Below are positions 22,870-35,137 of a stretch of DNA of 64,000 bases, piece by piece (position 1 is the stretch's first letter; each line of letters starts with the position of its first letter). The DNA comes from Sarcocystis neurona (taxonomy: Eukaryota; Apicomplexa; Conoidasida; Eucoccidiorida; Sarcocystidae), in assembly GCA_000727475.1 (NCBI GenBank), contig KL647318.1:1091797-1155796 (forward strand), given 5' to 3'. The notes beneath the pieces are model-generated. The model had not been told where the DNA came from. It did not search any database and saw only the letters and a list, made by a program, of their open reading frames with translations. The translations under genes were made by a program, and so were the position numbers.

Positions 22870-23733
22870 AAGAAGCTTTGACTAGCGACTGCTGCTGCCG
22901 AAGAAGAAACGTCAGTAGTAGCAGCAGCACCTGGCGGTCCCCAGAGTAGGATGAGAAGGTGCGCGAGCAGCAAGGCCTCCTGCATGCCTTCTTCTGTCTT
23001 CAGCGTTTCCGCTGCAGCAGCAATAGCAGCACGTAGTTCTCCTGCTGCTGCCTCTCCCCACACTTCTGCGCAGACCATCCCGTCCTGCATCACGCTCTGT
23101 TGCGCCTCCGGTTGCTGCTGGTGCTGCTGCTTCTCCCCTGTCTTTTCGTCCAAAGTTGCCTCCTTCGGCGTTTCTGCTGCGGCTGTTTCTCTTCCTTCTT
23201 TCCCGCCTCCGGCATTCCCTGCCGCTCTTTCTGCCTCTGCCGCTGCTGCGTCTCCTCCTCCTCCTGCTCCTGCACCTCCTGCTGTTGCTTCCCCGCCGTG
23301 AGCAGTCGATGGTGCTGCTGCTGTTGCTCCTGTCGATGCTATTGCTGTTGCTCCTGTCGGTGCTGCCGCCGTTGCTCCTGCCGGTGCTGCTGCTGTTGCT
23401 CCTGCCGCTGTCTCCCCGCCGCGCGTGGCTGCTGCTGCTGCGGCCGCGGCGGCAGCTTGTCGAAGCAAACGAGTTCGGAGCTGCTGCTGCTTCTGCTGCT
23501 GCAGCAGTTCAACAGCAGGATCCACCCAGGCCAGCGGCCACACGGTGCACCTCGCTTCGGCTGCTGCTGCCGCCGCCCCTGCGGCTGTCGACGTGTCCCC
23601 TTCTGCTGCTGTTGCTGCAGCAACTGCCGACGCGGTTTCTTCTTCTCCTCCTCTTCCACCGTCTGCGCCCCGAGTATCTGCTGCTGCTGCTGTTGCCGCG
23701 TGTTTCTCGTTGACGCTCCCCGCGCGAGCCAAG
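22870..23733 (-). CDS. Unrecognised Ala-rich protein, exon
   Basis: The minus frame after a possible acceptor 'gggtgaggcag' near 23733 is open to about 22830. Most of it is Ala/Gly-rich, but two stretches look like ordered protein: VWPLAWVDPAVELL followed by a Gln/Arg helix, and VCAEVWGEAAAGELRAAI with ETLKTEEGMQEALLLAHLL. CAG is on the minus strand, as expected for sense coding. I do not recognise a family. It may belong to the same gene as the exon at 25322-26509, but the phase I could derive for that junction does not match, so they may be separate genes or an exon may be missing. Confidence 0.4.
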
Positions 23734-23879
23734 AATGCGCCTGCCTCACCCACGCCGCCGACAAACGCACCCAGCCATTGCCAACATGATATATATTTCC
23801 GCTCGTTAAAGCAGCAAATCGAGGTGCCGCCAGAAACAGAAGAGACAGAGGGATATTCCCCACACACGCAGAGAGACAC

Positions 23880-24200
23880 GCATATATAGAGACAGAAGTA
23901 AACAGCTGTAGATAAATATACGTGACTGCAGACAGATAAATATAGATAGACACAAATAGAGATATATTAGAGCAAGAGACAGAAAACCACGTACAGTCCC
24001 ATAGACATATATAAAGAGAGAGGACCGGGTACAGGCACATATATATATATATATATATACACGCGTATATATAGAGAGAGAAACACGTACAGACGCATGT
24101 TGGGAAATACGCATATACATATGTATATATATGTACACGTATACAGGGATAGAGAGAGACGCATGCAAACATATACGTACATATATATGTGGGCGTGTGA
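23880..24200. repeat. TA/GATA-rich microsatellites
   Basis: Runs of TATATA, GATAGA and ACACGTATA units without coding character. The Tyr/Ile-rich ORFs that cross them are artefacts. Confidence 0.75.
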
Positions 24201-25159
24201 CAGGTGTAGATACGGGGGTAGGGCGCAAGAAGAAAGACGGCAGGGCAGGACGAAAAAAGGCGACGCAGGTGCGTAGTTCGTCCACGCTCCTCGAAGATGT
24301 TTGCACAGACGCAGAGGAGAGAGGGGCAGCAGCAGCAGCAGCGACAACAACAGCCGGCAGACGCAGCGGCAGCAGCCGTCGAGCAGCAGCAACACCCACA
24401 GACACAGCAGCAGCAGGACACGTTACAGCAGCAGCCCCGCCAGGAGCAGCAGCGGCAGCAGCAGCAGTGACGGCAGCGGCAGGAAACGCTTCAGCAGCAG
24501 CAGCATGAAACGCTACGGCAGCAGCGTTGCCCCAGCAAGAGTGGCACCACCAGCAGCAGCAAGAAATGTTACAGCAACAGCAGCAGCAGGGAACGCTACA
24601 GCAGCAGGGAACGCTACAGCAGCAGCAGCCCCAGCAGCAGCGACGGCCTTCGCAACACCAGCAGCAGAACCGTCTGCTGCTGTCGGAGCGGTGGGGTTTT
24701 CGTTGCACAGTTCGGTTTACGAGCGGGCCAAGACTGTTAAACGCGCCCGTAGTGGAGTGCTGCGGATGCCGCATGCAGGCGTGAAGAGGAAAAAAGAAGG
24801 GCAGGCGGTCCGACGGCAGCAGCCGCGCATGCATCAGCAGCAACAGCAGTAGCAGGAGACGCAGCCAGACGCACGGCCTCAGCTGTGTCTCCAGCTGCCC
24901 CACAGCCGGCAGGAGCGCCAGCAGCCGAGCAACAAACCGCCTATTGCGGCAGCACTAACTCGGGCAACAGGTGTCGCCGCATCAGCAGCAGCAATCAGAG
25001 GGAGCCACACCCGTATACCTCGCTGCAGCAGGAAGACAGAAGCAGCAGTTCAGAGAGCAGCAGCAGTCCACACGGCAGCAGCAGCCGTAGCAGCAGGAAG
25101 ACAGCACTAGACTGCCGCAACAGCACTTTCTAGCGGGGCAGGAGCAACAGCAGCACACA
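24201..25159. other. CAG-rich segment, probably intronic or antisense
   Basis: CAG is dense on the plus strand, in contrast to the flanking minus-strand exons, which carry CTG on the plus strand. There are open frames on the plus strand but no motif. I take it as intron or intergenic sequence of the minus-strand gene(s). Confidence 0.4.
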
Positions 25160-25189
25160 CGTGGCACCAGGAGCGACAGCCGCGGAGCA

Positions 25190-25310
25190 ACAGCAGCAGG
25201 AGCGACAGCAGCGGGAGCGACAGTAGCGGGAGCGACAGTAGCGGGAGCGACAGTAGCGGGAGCGACAGTAGCGGGATCGACAGCAGCAGGAGCGACAGCA
25301 GCAGACGGCG
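25190..25310. repeat. 15-bp minisatellite 'gggagcgacagtagc'
   Basis: About seven tandem units of 15 bp run through this block, with agc/tagc variants at the ends. Read on the minus strand in the neighbouring exon's frame they would give VAPAT pentapeptides. A strong donor at 25321 just upstream makes it more likely intronic. Confidence 0.85.
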
Positions 25311-25321
25311 GCTTCTTACAC

Positions 25322-26509
25322 CGCAGGACGACGCGGTCGATAAGTCCTCGCTGCTGCAGGAAGCTGCGTGTCTGGATGCCGCAGCATTTGATGAAGTCTG
25401 CTGCTGCTGCTGCTTCCTGCTGCTGCTCCTTCGAAAGTCTTGCTTCCTCTGTTGCTGCAGCTGACGTCTTTTCTATTGTAGCTGCTACTGTTTCTTCTGC
25501 TGAGCTTTCTTCTTCTTCTTTGTCTTTGTCGGCCACTGCGCTTCGTGCTGCTGCTGTTGCTTCGTCTGTCTTCCTTTCTGCTGCTGCCTCTTCTCTTCCT
25601 CCGCTGTGTTCTCCGGGACGTGCTGTCGCTCCCGCGGCATCCGCTGCTGCTGTTCGTCCCTCTGCTGCTGCTGCCCGCCTCGCTGCTCCTCCTGCTGCTG
25701 CCTGCCCTGCCTTTGCTGCTGCTGCCGCCACGGACGTGTCCCTGCTCCTGCAAAAGGCTGCAGGCGTCAGAGGAAAGGCGAGGATGCCGCGGATTGCATG
25801 CACACGGCGACACCAGCAACTGCTGCTGCAGCACCGTCCTCCACTTGCTGCTTCTGTGTTTGCTGTTGGGGATTCTCCCGCTGGTGCTGGCAAACCTGCT
25901 GCTGCTGCTGTTGCTCCTGCTGCTGTTGCTGGCAGACCTGCTGCTGCTGCTGGCGCTGCGTGTCTGCGCGGGGGAAAGAGAGCAGCCGCCGCGGCGGCGC
26001 CGTAGAGCCGCTGGACAGCAGCAGGCTGCAGGACGACAGTGCGACCGACGTCCAAGTAAAGGCGGCAAGCCCAGTGTTGCAGCAGCAACCGCAGCAGCCC
26101 GAGTCCCTCGGCAGCAGCCGCGGGAGACAGACGCAGCTGCACCGCATGCAACGAGGCAGCATTAGAAGAGGAGGCTGTCGCAGCAGACGACGACGCAGCA
26201 GCAGAAGAGAAAGAAGAGGACGCACCATTTCTGTCTGCAGCAGGGGCTGCTGCTGTGGCAGCCTCAGCAAGCGGGCAGGACGCCGCAGGTGGACTGTCTC
26301 CAGGCTCTTTCTTCGGTGCTGCTGCTGCGCCTTCTAGAACTGCAGCAGCTGCTGCTGTCTCCGCTGCAGCTGCTGCCATCGCGAACAGCTGCCAGACGCT
26401 GCTCTTCGCGGGCCAGATCCGACGCAGGATATTGTTGGCTGCTTCTGCTGCTGCTCCGCTGTCTCTGCCCCACCATACGTTTCCTTCCGCTGTTGTCGTT
26501 CTCCTGCTG
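25322..26509 (-). CDS. Unrecognised hypothetical protein, exon
   Basis: The frame opens after a stop at about 26517 and reads through GNVWWGRDSG, NNILRRIWPAKSSVWQLFAM, LHAVQLRLSP and LLRLLLQHWACRLYLDVG with TVVLQP. It then passes RVHAIRGILAFPLTP, an Ala/Glu-rich insert and DFIKCCGIQTRSFLQQRGL with IDRVVLR. A donor 'GTGTAAG' follows at 25321. The non-repetitive blocks are spread over 390 codons, are rich in Trp, Cys and Leu, and look like a folded protein split by homopolymer inserts, as in the identified genes nearby. There is no ATG that must be the start, so this is an internal exon. I cannot name the family. Confidence 0.55.
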
Positions 26510-27293
26510 CTGCGATGCTACTGCTGCTACTGTCCTTTTTCTGCTGCCGCTGCCGGAGTCCTGCTCCTGGTGCTGTTACATGTATGGGGGGGTCCGCTTG
26601 CCGCAGTTCTGCTGCTGATGCTGCGTGTTCGCCCGGTCGCTGCTGCCGGAGCTTCCCTGCCGTTTCTGCTGCTGATAATCCCCTGCTGCTGCTGCCGCCT
26701 CGCGTCCTCTGCTGCCCCGACAGCTGCATTCCTTTCCCTGGAACTACATACCGCGAGCTGCTGCTGTTCTGATGCTGCTGCCTTGCTGTTGCTGTTGCTT
26801 CTGTTGCTGCTGTTGCTGTTGCTGCTGCTGTTGCTGATGCTCTTGCTGCTGCTCTTGCTGTTGCTGCCGTTCCTGGTGCTGCTGCTGCGGCTCTGGCTGT
26901 CGCTGTGGCTGCTGCTGCTGCTAGGAACGGAGTCCGGCAAAAAGAAGCAACCGCGCCGCAGGCGGCGACACACGACGAAGAAGATCACAGATACGCCTCT
27001 GTCGTAGAAATGTAGATCTTCGTGGACGTGCCCATACAGCAACGCATCTTCGGTAGGTTCTCCACATATATGCATATATACTCATACGGACTTAACAGGA
27101 TGCAGTCTACACATACGTACGCATGTATATGCATATGTGCTCACCGCATACATATATATATACATATATACACGTGTATACACGTATGTACGTATGAACG
27201 CAGAATTGATGGGCGTAGTTGTCTATTTGTAGATGTTCCGAGTTCTTATACGTACGCGTATGGACGTGGAGATATGTAGACACCGCGCGAAGG
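26510..27293. other. CTG-rich segment and short microsatellites
   Basis: A dense CTG/GTTGCT block lies on the plus strand to about 26.93 kb. It could contain an upstream exon of the minus-strand gene. One candidate minus frame begins MHICGEPTEDALLYG near 27075. TA-rich sequence follows to 27.2 kb. Confidence 0.35.
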
Positions 27294-27632
27294 ATGGAGA
27301 TCTGCGCGCCTTTGCCGGGAGTTCAAAAAGTTGGGAAGATCTTGGCTTGCATCTACGAAGCAGAGAATGCGTATTGTCGTTTTTATCTCGCGGAGGCAGC
27401 GGTGTACGCTGCAGCATCAATTCATAAATGTGGGGTGACGAAGCGGCGGCCTGCTTCCTTGGGGCTTCCGCGCTCTCCCTTTCTTCTCCTAGACGAAGAC
27501 GGACCTGCATATATATTTCTCGCTGGCGGGGAAGTGGCCACTTTTCATCCCCCCGCGGACGGCTGCTTCGCAAGAGAAGAGCTGCTCTATGACGGGGAGA
27601 ACGTCTTTGCTGAAGGAACCGCGGCCTCCTAG
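27294..27632 (+). CDS. Small repeat-free hypothetical protein
   Basis: A 112-codon ORF starts at an ATG at 27294 (context 'gaaggATGg', purine at -3) and ends at 27632. The frame stays open upstream to 27219, but the upstream part is poor protein. The product reads MEICAPLPGVQKVGKIL, CRFYLAEAAVYAAASI, PFLLLDEDGPAYIFLAGG and EELLYDGENVFAEG. It has balanced composition, no homopolymers and alternating hydrophobic segments, unlike the surrounding shadows. It could be a complete small protein or a first exon. No family was recognised. Confidence 0.45.
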   Translation: MEICAPLPGVQKVGKILACIYEAENAYCRFYLAEAAVYAAASIHKCGVTKRRPASLGLPRSPFLLLDEDGPAYIFLAGGEVATFHPPADGCFAREELLYDGENVFAEGTAAS

Positions 27633-28640
27633 CAGCTACGCAGGCGAGCAAAACGGAACAGGAGGTGTGGGGTTTTCCGCCACTTGCGATCACGTAGATA
27701 TACAGGGAGAGATTCTTTCAGATACCCTTTCTTAATGCCGGGATCTTACGACGAAAAAGGAAAGCAGCCTCTCCTGGTTGGTCTCGGCTGCCTACTGCGC
27801 ACGTCGTCTGCGCTGCTGCTTCCGAACTACGCGGTAGTACCCGCCACTGCTGCCGGTGCTGCTCCACCTGCTGCACTTGCCGTGGTGGCGTGCTGCTGCT
27901 GCGGCTGCTGGTTGTCATTCTCGCGCTGCTGCTGCAGCTCTTCCTGCGTCTGCCTCTACAATTGGGGCTTCGCTGCTGCTGATGCTGCGGAGACTTCGAA
28001 ATTATCGACGACCCGGCAGCCACGGGTGCGCGTGCGCGGGCGTGGCAGCAAGCGACAGCAGCGGCTGCAGCAGCAACAGCGGCACCTTCACCCCTCCGGC
28101 AGCACCAGCCGCCACATCGCCGTCTGCGGGCAACTGGGAGGAAAAGCAGCTGTAGCCGGTATGCGTGTGTGGAAGGTGCACGGACGGCATCTGCAGCAAC
28201 ACCGCACCAGCAGCAGAATCGACAGCAGCAGAGGCGACAGCAGCAGCAGCGGATGACGAAGCAGCAGCCGCAGCGCAGAGGCAATAGCCGCAGCGGCAGT
28301 AGCAGAGGCAACAACAGCAGCGGATGGAGAAGCAGCAGCCCCGAGGCAACAACGCAGGAGGGACAGCAGCAGCAACAGGACACAGCCGATATTTCGTGCA
28401 GCAGCGACACAACAGAGCAGCAACACACAGAAGCATCACAGCAGTGCACCCCGTCGACGGGGAGGAGTATTTGAAGAAGCGAGGGTGGGCTCTGCCGGAG
28501 CGCAGTTGTTGAAGCACAAGAACCACCTCCTGTTCTCGCATGAACCGACTATATAGTCTGCTGCAGCGCGCAACGCGGGCCAGGGCGAGAGCTTCTTGCC
28601 CCCGGCGTATACGGGAAATGCTACAGAAGTAGCTGTCTCT
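27633..28640. other. CAG/CTG-containing segment without a resolved gene
   Basis: CTG lies on the plus strand to about 27.99 kb, then CAG to about 28.42 kb. Open frames of 180-240 codons exist on both strands but without motifs. Not assignable. Confidence 0.4.
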
Positions 28641-29890
28641 AAAATAGCTACGTGTGTTTGTATTTCTTGCGTGTGTGTGCTAAGTATGATAAGTGTGTAT
28701 ACCCTATTTATATATATATTAATGCATATGATGCATGTGTATTAACACCGGATTCATATCGTTATGATACATCTGTCTCCTCATTGTTTGTACGTACAAG
28801 GTAAATATGTCCTCCCCACATCCACTTGTGTCTATGCATACGATGTAGGTGCCTATTTCCTACGCACATGTGTGTTACGTATGTGTATTTCATAAATGTG
28901 TACTTCCTATGTGCATGTACGTTTGTAGAATGCAGGGGTAACTCCTACGTGTATGTATGTTTTGTATGTGTATCTCATATGTGCGCCGCTCGTGTATGCG
29001 TATATATGAAGGTTGTAGGCGTACATTCTAGGCGCACATGTGTGAGATGTATGTGTACTTCCTACGTATATGTAAATGTGTAGTATCTAGCGGTACTTCC
29101 CACGGATATATGTATGGGATTTATACGTATTCCAGATATTTATATATATATATATATGTATCTGTACGATATATTACGTATATGTTACGTATGTGTGTGT
29201 GTCCCGTATGTGTGGAATTCCTATGTGTATATGGATGGGATGTATGTGTCTTTCCTACGTATGTGTATATAATCTTTTTGTATTCCGTGTATATGTATTC
29301 CATCTGTGTCTGTGTGTGTGTGTGTAATTCCTGTGTATTGTATGTACGTGAGGCATATGTACTCTAGGTATAGATGTATCCCACGTTTGTGTCTAAATCC
29401 TACGTATGTATCTATGGGGTATATATGTATTCCAGATGTATATATATATATGTGTATCATCTGTGTCGATTCTGTATATGTCTGTATATGTAGAATGTAT
29501 GTGTGTTCCCTCTACGTTCGTGGCTATGTGAGCCATGCGTATTTTTTGTGCATCTATATGTGGATTATATATATATATATGCGCGTCTAAACAGTACGTG
29601 TGGACTATATATATATATATATATATATATTATGACATGTATTTGTGCACCATGTATGTGTATTGTTTACCTATATATGTGACACATGTGTGTCTGTGTG
29701 TGTTCTCTACGTATATCTACGTATATGATGTGTTTGTGTATTTCTGATGTACACTTGTGTGATGTCTGTGTATTTTGTACTTATATCCATATAATCAATG
29801 TTTAGAATACATGTGCATTATCTATCTGATGGATATGTATTTTCTACACGTATCTACATTAAGCATGTGTATACTATAGGTGTATTATCT
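28641..29890. repeat. TG-rich degenerate repeat tract
   Basis: A plus-strand TG/TATG-rich tract is made of degenerate units resembling 'cctacgtatgtgta-(n)-tatgtgtattcc', about 40-60 bp apart. TATATA runs lie at about 29140-29155, 29440, 29570-29580 and 29608-29630. ORFs here are Tyr/Val/Cys-rich repeats, not genes. Confidence 0.75.
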
Positions 29891-30244
29891 GTTTGATTTG
29901 TCTACCGGCTTCCCTTGAGCTGCCCCTGCTGCAACTGCTGGTCTTCTTGATTTGTGTACCGGCTCGTCTGCTGCTGCTCTGCGGTGCTGCTGCTATGCAG
30001 CCGGGATACGTGCTCTGGGTTCCTGTCACTCCGGATGTTGCTGTTCCTGTTGTTCGCCAGACTTCCCTACGGTCGAAGAAGCCACTGAGACTCTGAACTG
30101 GTGTTACAGTACGCACACCTGCTGTTTTTTTATCGTCCTGTCGCTGCTGTGGCTGCAGTTGCTGGAGGTTCATCAGCCGGTGCTGGCGGACATGAAGCAT
30201 ATTCACTGATGCTGCTGTTCCTGCTCCCTCTATTCCTACAGCTG
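29891..30244. other. CTG-containing segment, no gene resolved
   Basis: Short open frames on both strands. No motif was seen. Confidence 0.4.
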
Positions 30245-30360
30245 ACTTCCGCTACTAACGCTGTCCCTCCGCTGCTAACGCTGTCGCACCGCGGCTAAAG
30301 CTGTCCCTTCGCCGTTAAAGTTTTCCCTCCGCTGCTGCTGTCCTTCAATTGCTAAAGCTG
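30245..30360. repeat. Tandem repeat, unit about 18-20 bp
   Basis: Five to six degenerate copies of 'ccgctgctaacgctgtccct' with taaag/taacg variants. Confidence 0.8.
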
Positions 30361-30806
30361 TTGCTTTCTTCCCACCCCTGCAGCACACAAAGTGCATTTC
30401 CTCGTACAGTCTCAGGCTGCAACTGCTGTGAGACTCTCCCATGCAGCACAGGCTGTGCCGCTGCTGGCGCTTTTTGTACTGCTGCACTTACTTCGTCTTC
30501 CGATGCGTTTTTTGAGCACTGTTCCTTTTTTCAACTAATCGTACGGAGGCTGCTGCCGCTGCTGCCAAAGTTTTCACCGGCGATGCTTACGAAGGCATAT
30601 CCGCCTGCTGCTGCTACCGCTTGCCCGAAGGTTCTGCTGGGCTTTGCTGCTCGGTATTTTGGGGTGTGTCCGGCACACTGCCGCCGCACGTTTATGTAGC
30701 TGTTGAAGCGAAGCCCTTCGCCCTCTCGATAGTGCTGCCGCTGGTGTGCTGGCTCAACTACAGGAATACACTCTGGTGTATGTGCTGCTGCTGCTACTGC
30801 GAAGGG

Positions 30807-30890
30807 GAGCGCCGCCACCGATGAAATCAACGCAGTAGGCGCAGCAACAGCCGCAAGCAACTCAGAGATCCCCAAAAAACGGGTAACAGC
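30807..30890 (+). repeat. Inverted duplication, left arm
   Basis: About 84 bp starting 'gagcgccgccaccgatgaaa' matches the reverse complement of 31494-31577 with scattered substitutions. Both copies are open in the same frame and read SAATDEINAVGA followed by TAASNSE and PK, so the duplicated piece may be coding-derived. Confidence 0.85.
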
Positions 30891-31493
30891 ATTGGCAGGC
30901 TGCAACCTGTCAACGTAGCAAATTCTTCTCGCTGCTGTACCGGCCCACTTGTGCTGTTTGTGCAAAACGTTACTGCTGCTATTGCTGCTGCGTTGATTTA
31001 ACTGTTCCCAGAGTAGAGAACTCAGGTGGCTGGTGTTGCCGCGCTGCTTCCCCAGTGTCAGCAACAGTAGGTATCCTGTCGCTGCAGCAACTTTACGTAC
31101 ATTCGGAGATAACATGGCTGCGCTGATATTGCTGCTGTCTTCAACGAAGTGTGTGACGTCGCTGGTGCTGCTGTTGAACGAGGCCTGATGAGTCTGCCGC
31201 TGCTATTGCTGCTGTTTGCGCCGCAGGTGTTGTGGCGCACATTTCGTATACTGCGTGCTGCGGCGGCCACTGCTGCTTCAGATTTGCTGCCTCCTCTGGT
31301 ACTGCTGGGTGACGCAGCAGCAGCAGCACCGATCAGCGGACCACGTCTTTTCCTGGTGCCGCTTGTCCGGCATTGTTGGTGTTGCTGCTCCTTGGTGCTG
31401 CCGCGGCTGCTCCTTCAATTGCCTCGACATAGACTCACTACTGCAACTGCTGCAGCGGCTGTCTCACACAGCTCTCGCCGCTCCACGCTGAAA
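30891..31493. other. Spacer between inverted arms
   Basis: CTG triplets lie on the plus strand. Minus-strand frames of 60-190 codons read through them. I cannot assign a gene. Confidence 0.4.
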
Positions 31494-31577
31494 CTGCTAC
31501 CGGCATTTTGGGCATCTCGGAGTTGCTTGCTGCTGTTGGTGCTCCTACTGCGTTGATTTCATCGGTGGCGGCGCTCC
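31494..31577 (-). repeat. Inverted duplication, right arm
   Basis: The reverse complement of the arm at 30807-30890, about 600 bp away. On the minus strand it reads the same peptide with a few conservative changes (A to P, I to M). Neither copy sits in a gene I can define. Confidence 0.85.
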
Positions 31578-34500
31578 TCTTCCACTGGACATTATTTATG
31601 TGCGTATATACGTATTTGCCAGCTACTTGTATATCGTGTGAGCTTGTGGTTCTACAAGAGATATATTGACCCACTTTTCAACCCCCATTATACACCTCTA
31701 TACATGAAGCTGAACGTTCTCAACAAGCTTGATACAAAGAGACGTAAAAGGCAGCCACTAGTCAAGCTAGCGAGGTTGTGTATCCACGTACGCGCGTATA
31801 TGCACGTGCTCGTGTTTCGCCCAGCTCCACAAACGTGTGCACTGTTGCGATTTTATAGGCATACATCAACGTGTTATAAAGAGACAAAGACGTCAACCAG
31901 TTGTGGATATATACAGATATACGACGCCTCTCCACACCCTAGACACAACAACATATAGGCCAGTCTTAACTTGTATGTCTGTATATATCTACATATGTTC
32001 TCTAGACGTGGGAGAACAACACATATAAATGTGTGCATGTATGTACAATAACGCTATTACAGGACCTATCCCTCCATCCTGTAAGTATAAGAATACGTGT
32101 ATACAAGCACTTATATATATGCTGGTTCACCGTATATTTACACGCGCACATGTACACGTGTGTGTGTATACATATCTACAGATACACACATGTATACACA
32201 AACATCTCTACACGTATGCTTGCATGTACATATGTAACTAAGTATTTGTAAAAGTGTGGCACGTACAGATATAGGTGCATAGTCTTTACGCTACTACACA
32301 CCCGCGTAGATATACGTCCTCGTTTCACGCTGAAGCGTACGCTACAATGTGTGTCACGTATGCGTCTGTGTAATACATGTTCACACTGTACACCTGCTTC
32401 GGTGGTGGAGGCGCAGTGCTTCCTGCAAAACCGAAGGCGATCGTAATCGCATTCTATCGCACAACCGCGTAGATATACGTTCTTTTAGGAGCTGCAACGC
32501 ACGCGACATCATCGGCGTATCAGGTAGATATATAGCCACACACATTGCTGGAAATGAAGCTTCTCTTCTAAACCCGAAGGGGGCTATTGTCGCATCCTTA
32601 CAACCGGGCGCGCTATAGACGACCTCGCGTGGACACATATGCGGATATATACACATATATGTATACGTATATATTCATATACGTATGTAGAGAGAGTGTG
32701 ACAGAAAGAGAGGTCAGAAGTCGCACGTATGTATACTCAGTGAATGTAAACACTACAGCCCCCAACACTTGCAAAGGGGCATAAAAATGTATGCATGAAT
32801 CTATATTGATTCGGCGTATACGTAGGCGACGGGCACTTTCGAAACTGTTACACCGCTCTCCTTTTGGCCATTTACGACCTCTGTAGATATGTATCTACGT
32901 GTTTCCTCTCGTGTACACGCTTCCTCTACCTGCAGCCATACGTACGGTGTTACACACATGTAGACGCTGTGGACACACCGCGTGAAAAAGTGGTGTCAAC
33001 TGCTTACAGATCTAAAGTCGGGCACGTGCGTACAGAGACTTAGTTGCTACCGGTGCGCGTTCGTACAGAAGTGCATATACTAATATCCACACACAATGGT
33101 GCAAACACGTGAAGATTTGTAGAAATATAGACAAGCATATGATCCAGCATTAACACGAAATAGACAAGCGATAAGAAGGCGCTACAAAAACAGTCTTTCT
33201 AAGGCACATTCACATGAGTGTGTACCTCTAGGGACACATATGCGTATCCCTACGCAAAAGCTTTCTGTGGATCTCCTCAAGTACTCTACAAAATTGCTTT
33301 CTTTGTTCTGCTGCTGGGGGACCGAATGATCGGGTCTCTTGTCAATACGTAGCCGCATGATACAACACAATATCCCTGAAAGCCGTCCTACCTGACACGC
33401 AGTGGGCATGCATGAATTCCTTGCGTGAATCTGCTGCTTCGTTTTTGCTGCTGGAATTATGGTTGCCGTGGTTCACTGCGAAAATAGCGCCCCACTGGGA
33501 CGGCTGTGCTCCCGCTGCTGCGGTAAACCAGTTGTCGTTACGTGTTTATGTATGTGCTGCACATGTAGGTCTGCAGGCTGCTGCTACTGCTACTACCGCA
33601 GCGCCACATTGCTGTCCGGCGACTAGTCACACTTACACAGTGCCGTCAACGCAAAACTGAGGCCGCAATGACGCACAGACGTAGACAGATGCCTATATGT
33701 ATCTCTGCACACACACACACACACGCGTATCTCTGTACACCAGGCGGCCACTCTGGCACGTGAATGCGTACACTGTTCCCGTAAACATATATGTAAGTAC
33801 TGATATAGTCACACACGTGATGTGTTCACGCGTTTAAAAGTAGGCCTGCAGGCGGGTTTCAAAAGCCGTGTCAACGACAGACTTCGCTGTATATGTACTC
33901 GAGCGACACTGGTGCCACCCTGCACGCCCGTCGAACCTCTCACCCACGTCTTGTGCGGCTGAGTTCGCTGGTTCGCTCTGGTGAGAAGTGGTGCAACTCA
34001 CTAGGATGTATATATACAGGCGTCTTTTCAGGTAGAGCCGTGTGTTTGTACAGGGGGTCGTGTTCTTTCGTCTATCGGTCGAAGCACCGACGTGAATGTC
34101 AATGCTTATAATTATTGCTTCCGTATCTATCGACGACATCATCTTTATATGTAGCCACCTACGTGTCTCGCTATGTGCCGGGTGCTGCGCGTCCCAGTTG
34201 TTTACTGCAGACGTACAATGAGATAGAGACGCAGAAGCTACTGCATAGGCACCTGTCTACAAATCTGCACTGCAGTCGTCCACCGCAGCAGCTACATGCA
34301 ACCACGCGCGGTGTGCTACACAACTCGTGTCCCCTTCTCATCACCAAGACAGCGAGACCACGAGCAGCAGCTGCGAAGGCGAACGCACTGCAGTAAATGG
34401 TGGAGCGGCAACAGCAGAACAGCCAAATGGAGGACAGCAGTAGCGGCAGGAGGGGAGGCAGCAGAAGTGAAGAAGTAGAGACAGAGAAGTGACAAAGCCA

Positions 34501-34900
34501 CCCGACTCACCGCGCATCTGGAGAAGCTGAACCCACGGCAGGACCACAGTAGCGTAAGTTGCGGCATACCAAGCAGCAGCAGCAGCGGCAAAGAAGCCGA
34601 AGCACGGAGCACGTGAGTGGCAGTGTGAGCGTTCCTAGCGGGGACAACAGCAAAAAGGCTATAATCCGAGCAGGACCAGTAGCACAGAGACCGCAGGATA
34701 GAGCAGCGAGCAGCTGGAACAGAGAGAGGAATAAATGTAAGAGCATCACAGTCTGAAAAAGTACACATGCCGCAGACAATTTACGAAACTCTAAAACTGC
34801 ATACGCTTTCTTGTTGCTCTTGGTTTTGTGACGCGTTGTTGAAGCGGTTCGTTGCGCCGTGCTTTAGCACCGGCGGTGTGCACGTGCATACGACGTCTTC
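31578..34900. other. Gene-poor stretch
   Basis: Mostly repeat-poor sequence with many 'tgtatacac/tacgta' words and only short ORFs. A small CAG-bearing piece lies at 34.35-34.5 kb and a CTG-bearing piece at 33.42-33.65 kb. The element 'cgcgtagatatacgt' occurs twice (about 32303 and 32466). No gene or RNA gene was recognised. Confidence 0.45.
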
Positions 34901-35137
34901 TAGCAGGTGTACTCCTTCCTGCTGATGTTTAGCCTTTTTCAGCCGCTGTTCCAGTTTACTGCTGCGGTTCTTCTTCTGAGCTGAGGCTGTTAGTTCACTC
35001 TGGCGCCTTCCGTCCCGGGTACTACGATCGACGACGCAGTCGTATTTGCTTCGTGCTGCTGCTCGTCCTCGGCTGCTAGTGCTGTTGCGAGTTTCGACCT
35101 CTTGCCGGCGCTACCGTTTCGCTCCGGGTGTTGCAGG

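Noticed and set aside
30807..31577. Terminal inverted repeats of a transposon
   Set aside because: No transposase-like ORF lies between the arms and no target-site duplication was visible, so it is reported only as an inverted duplication.
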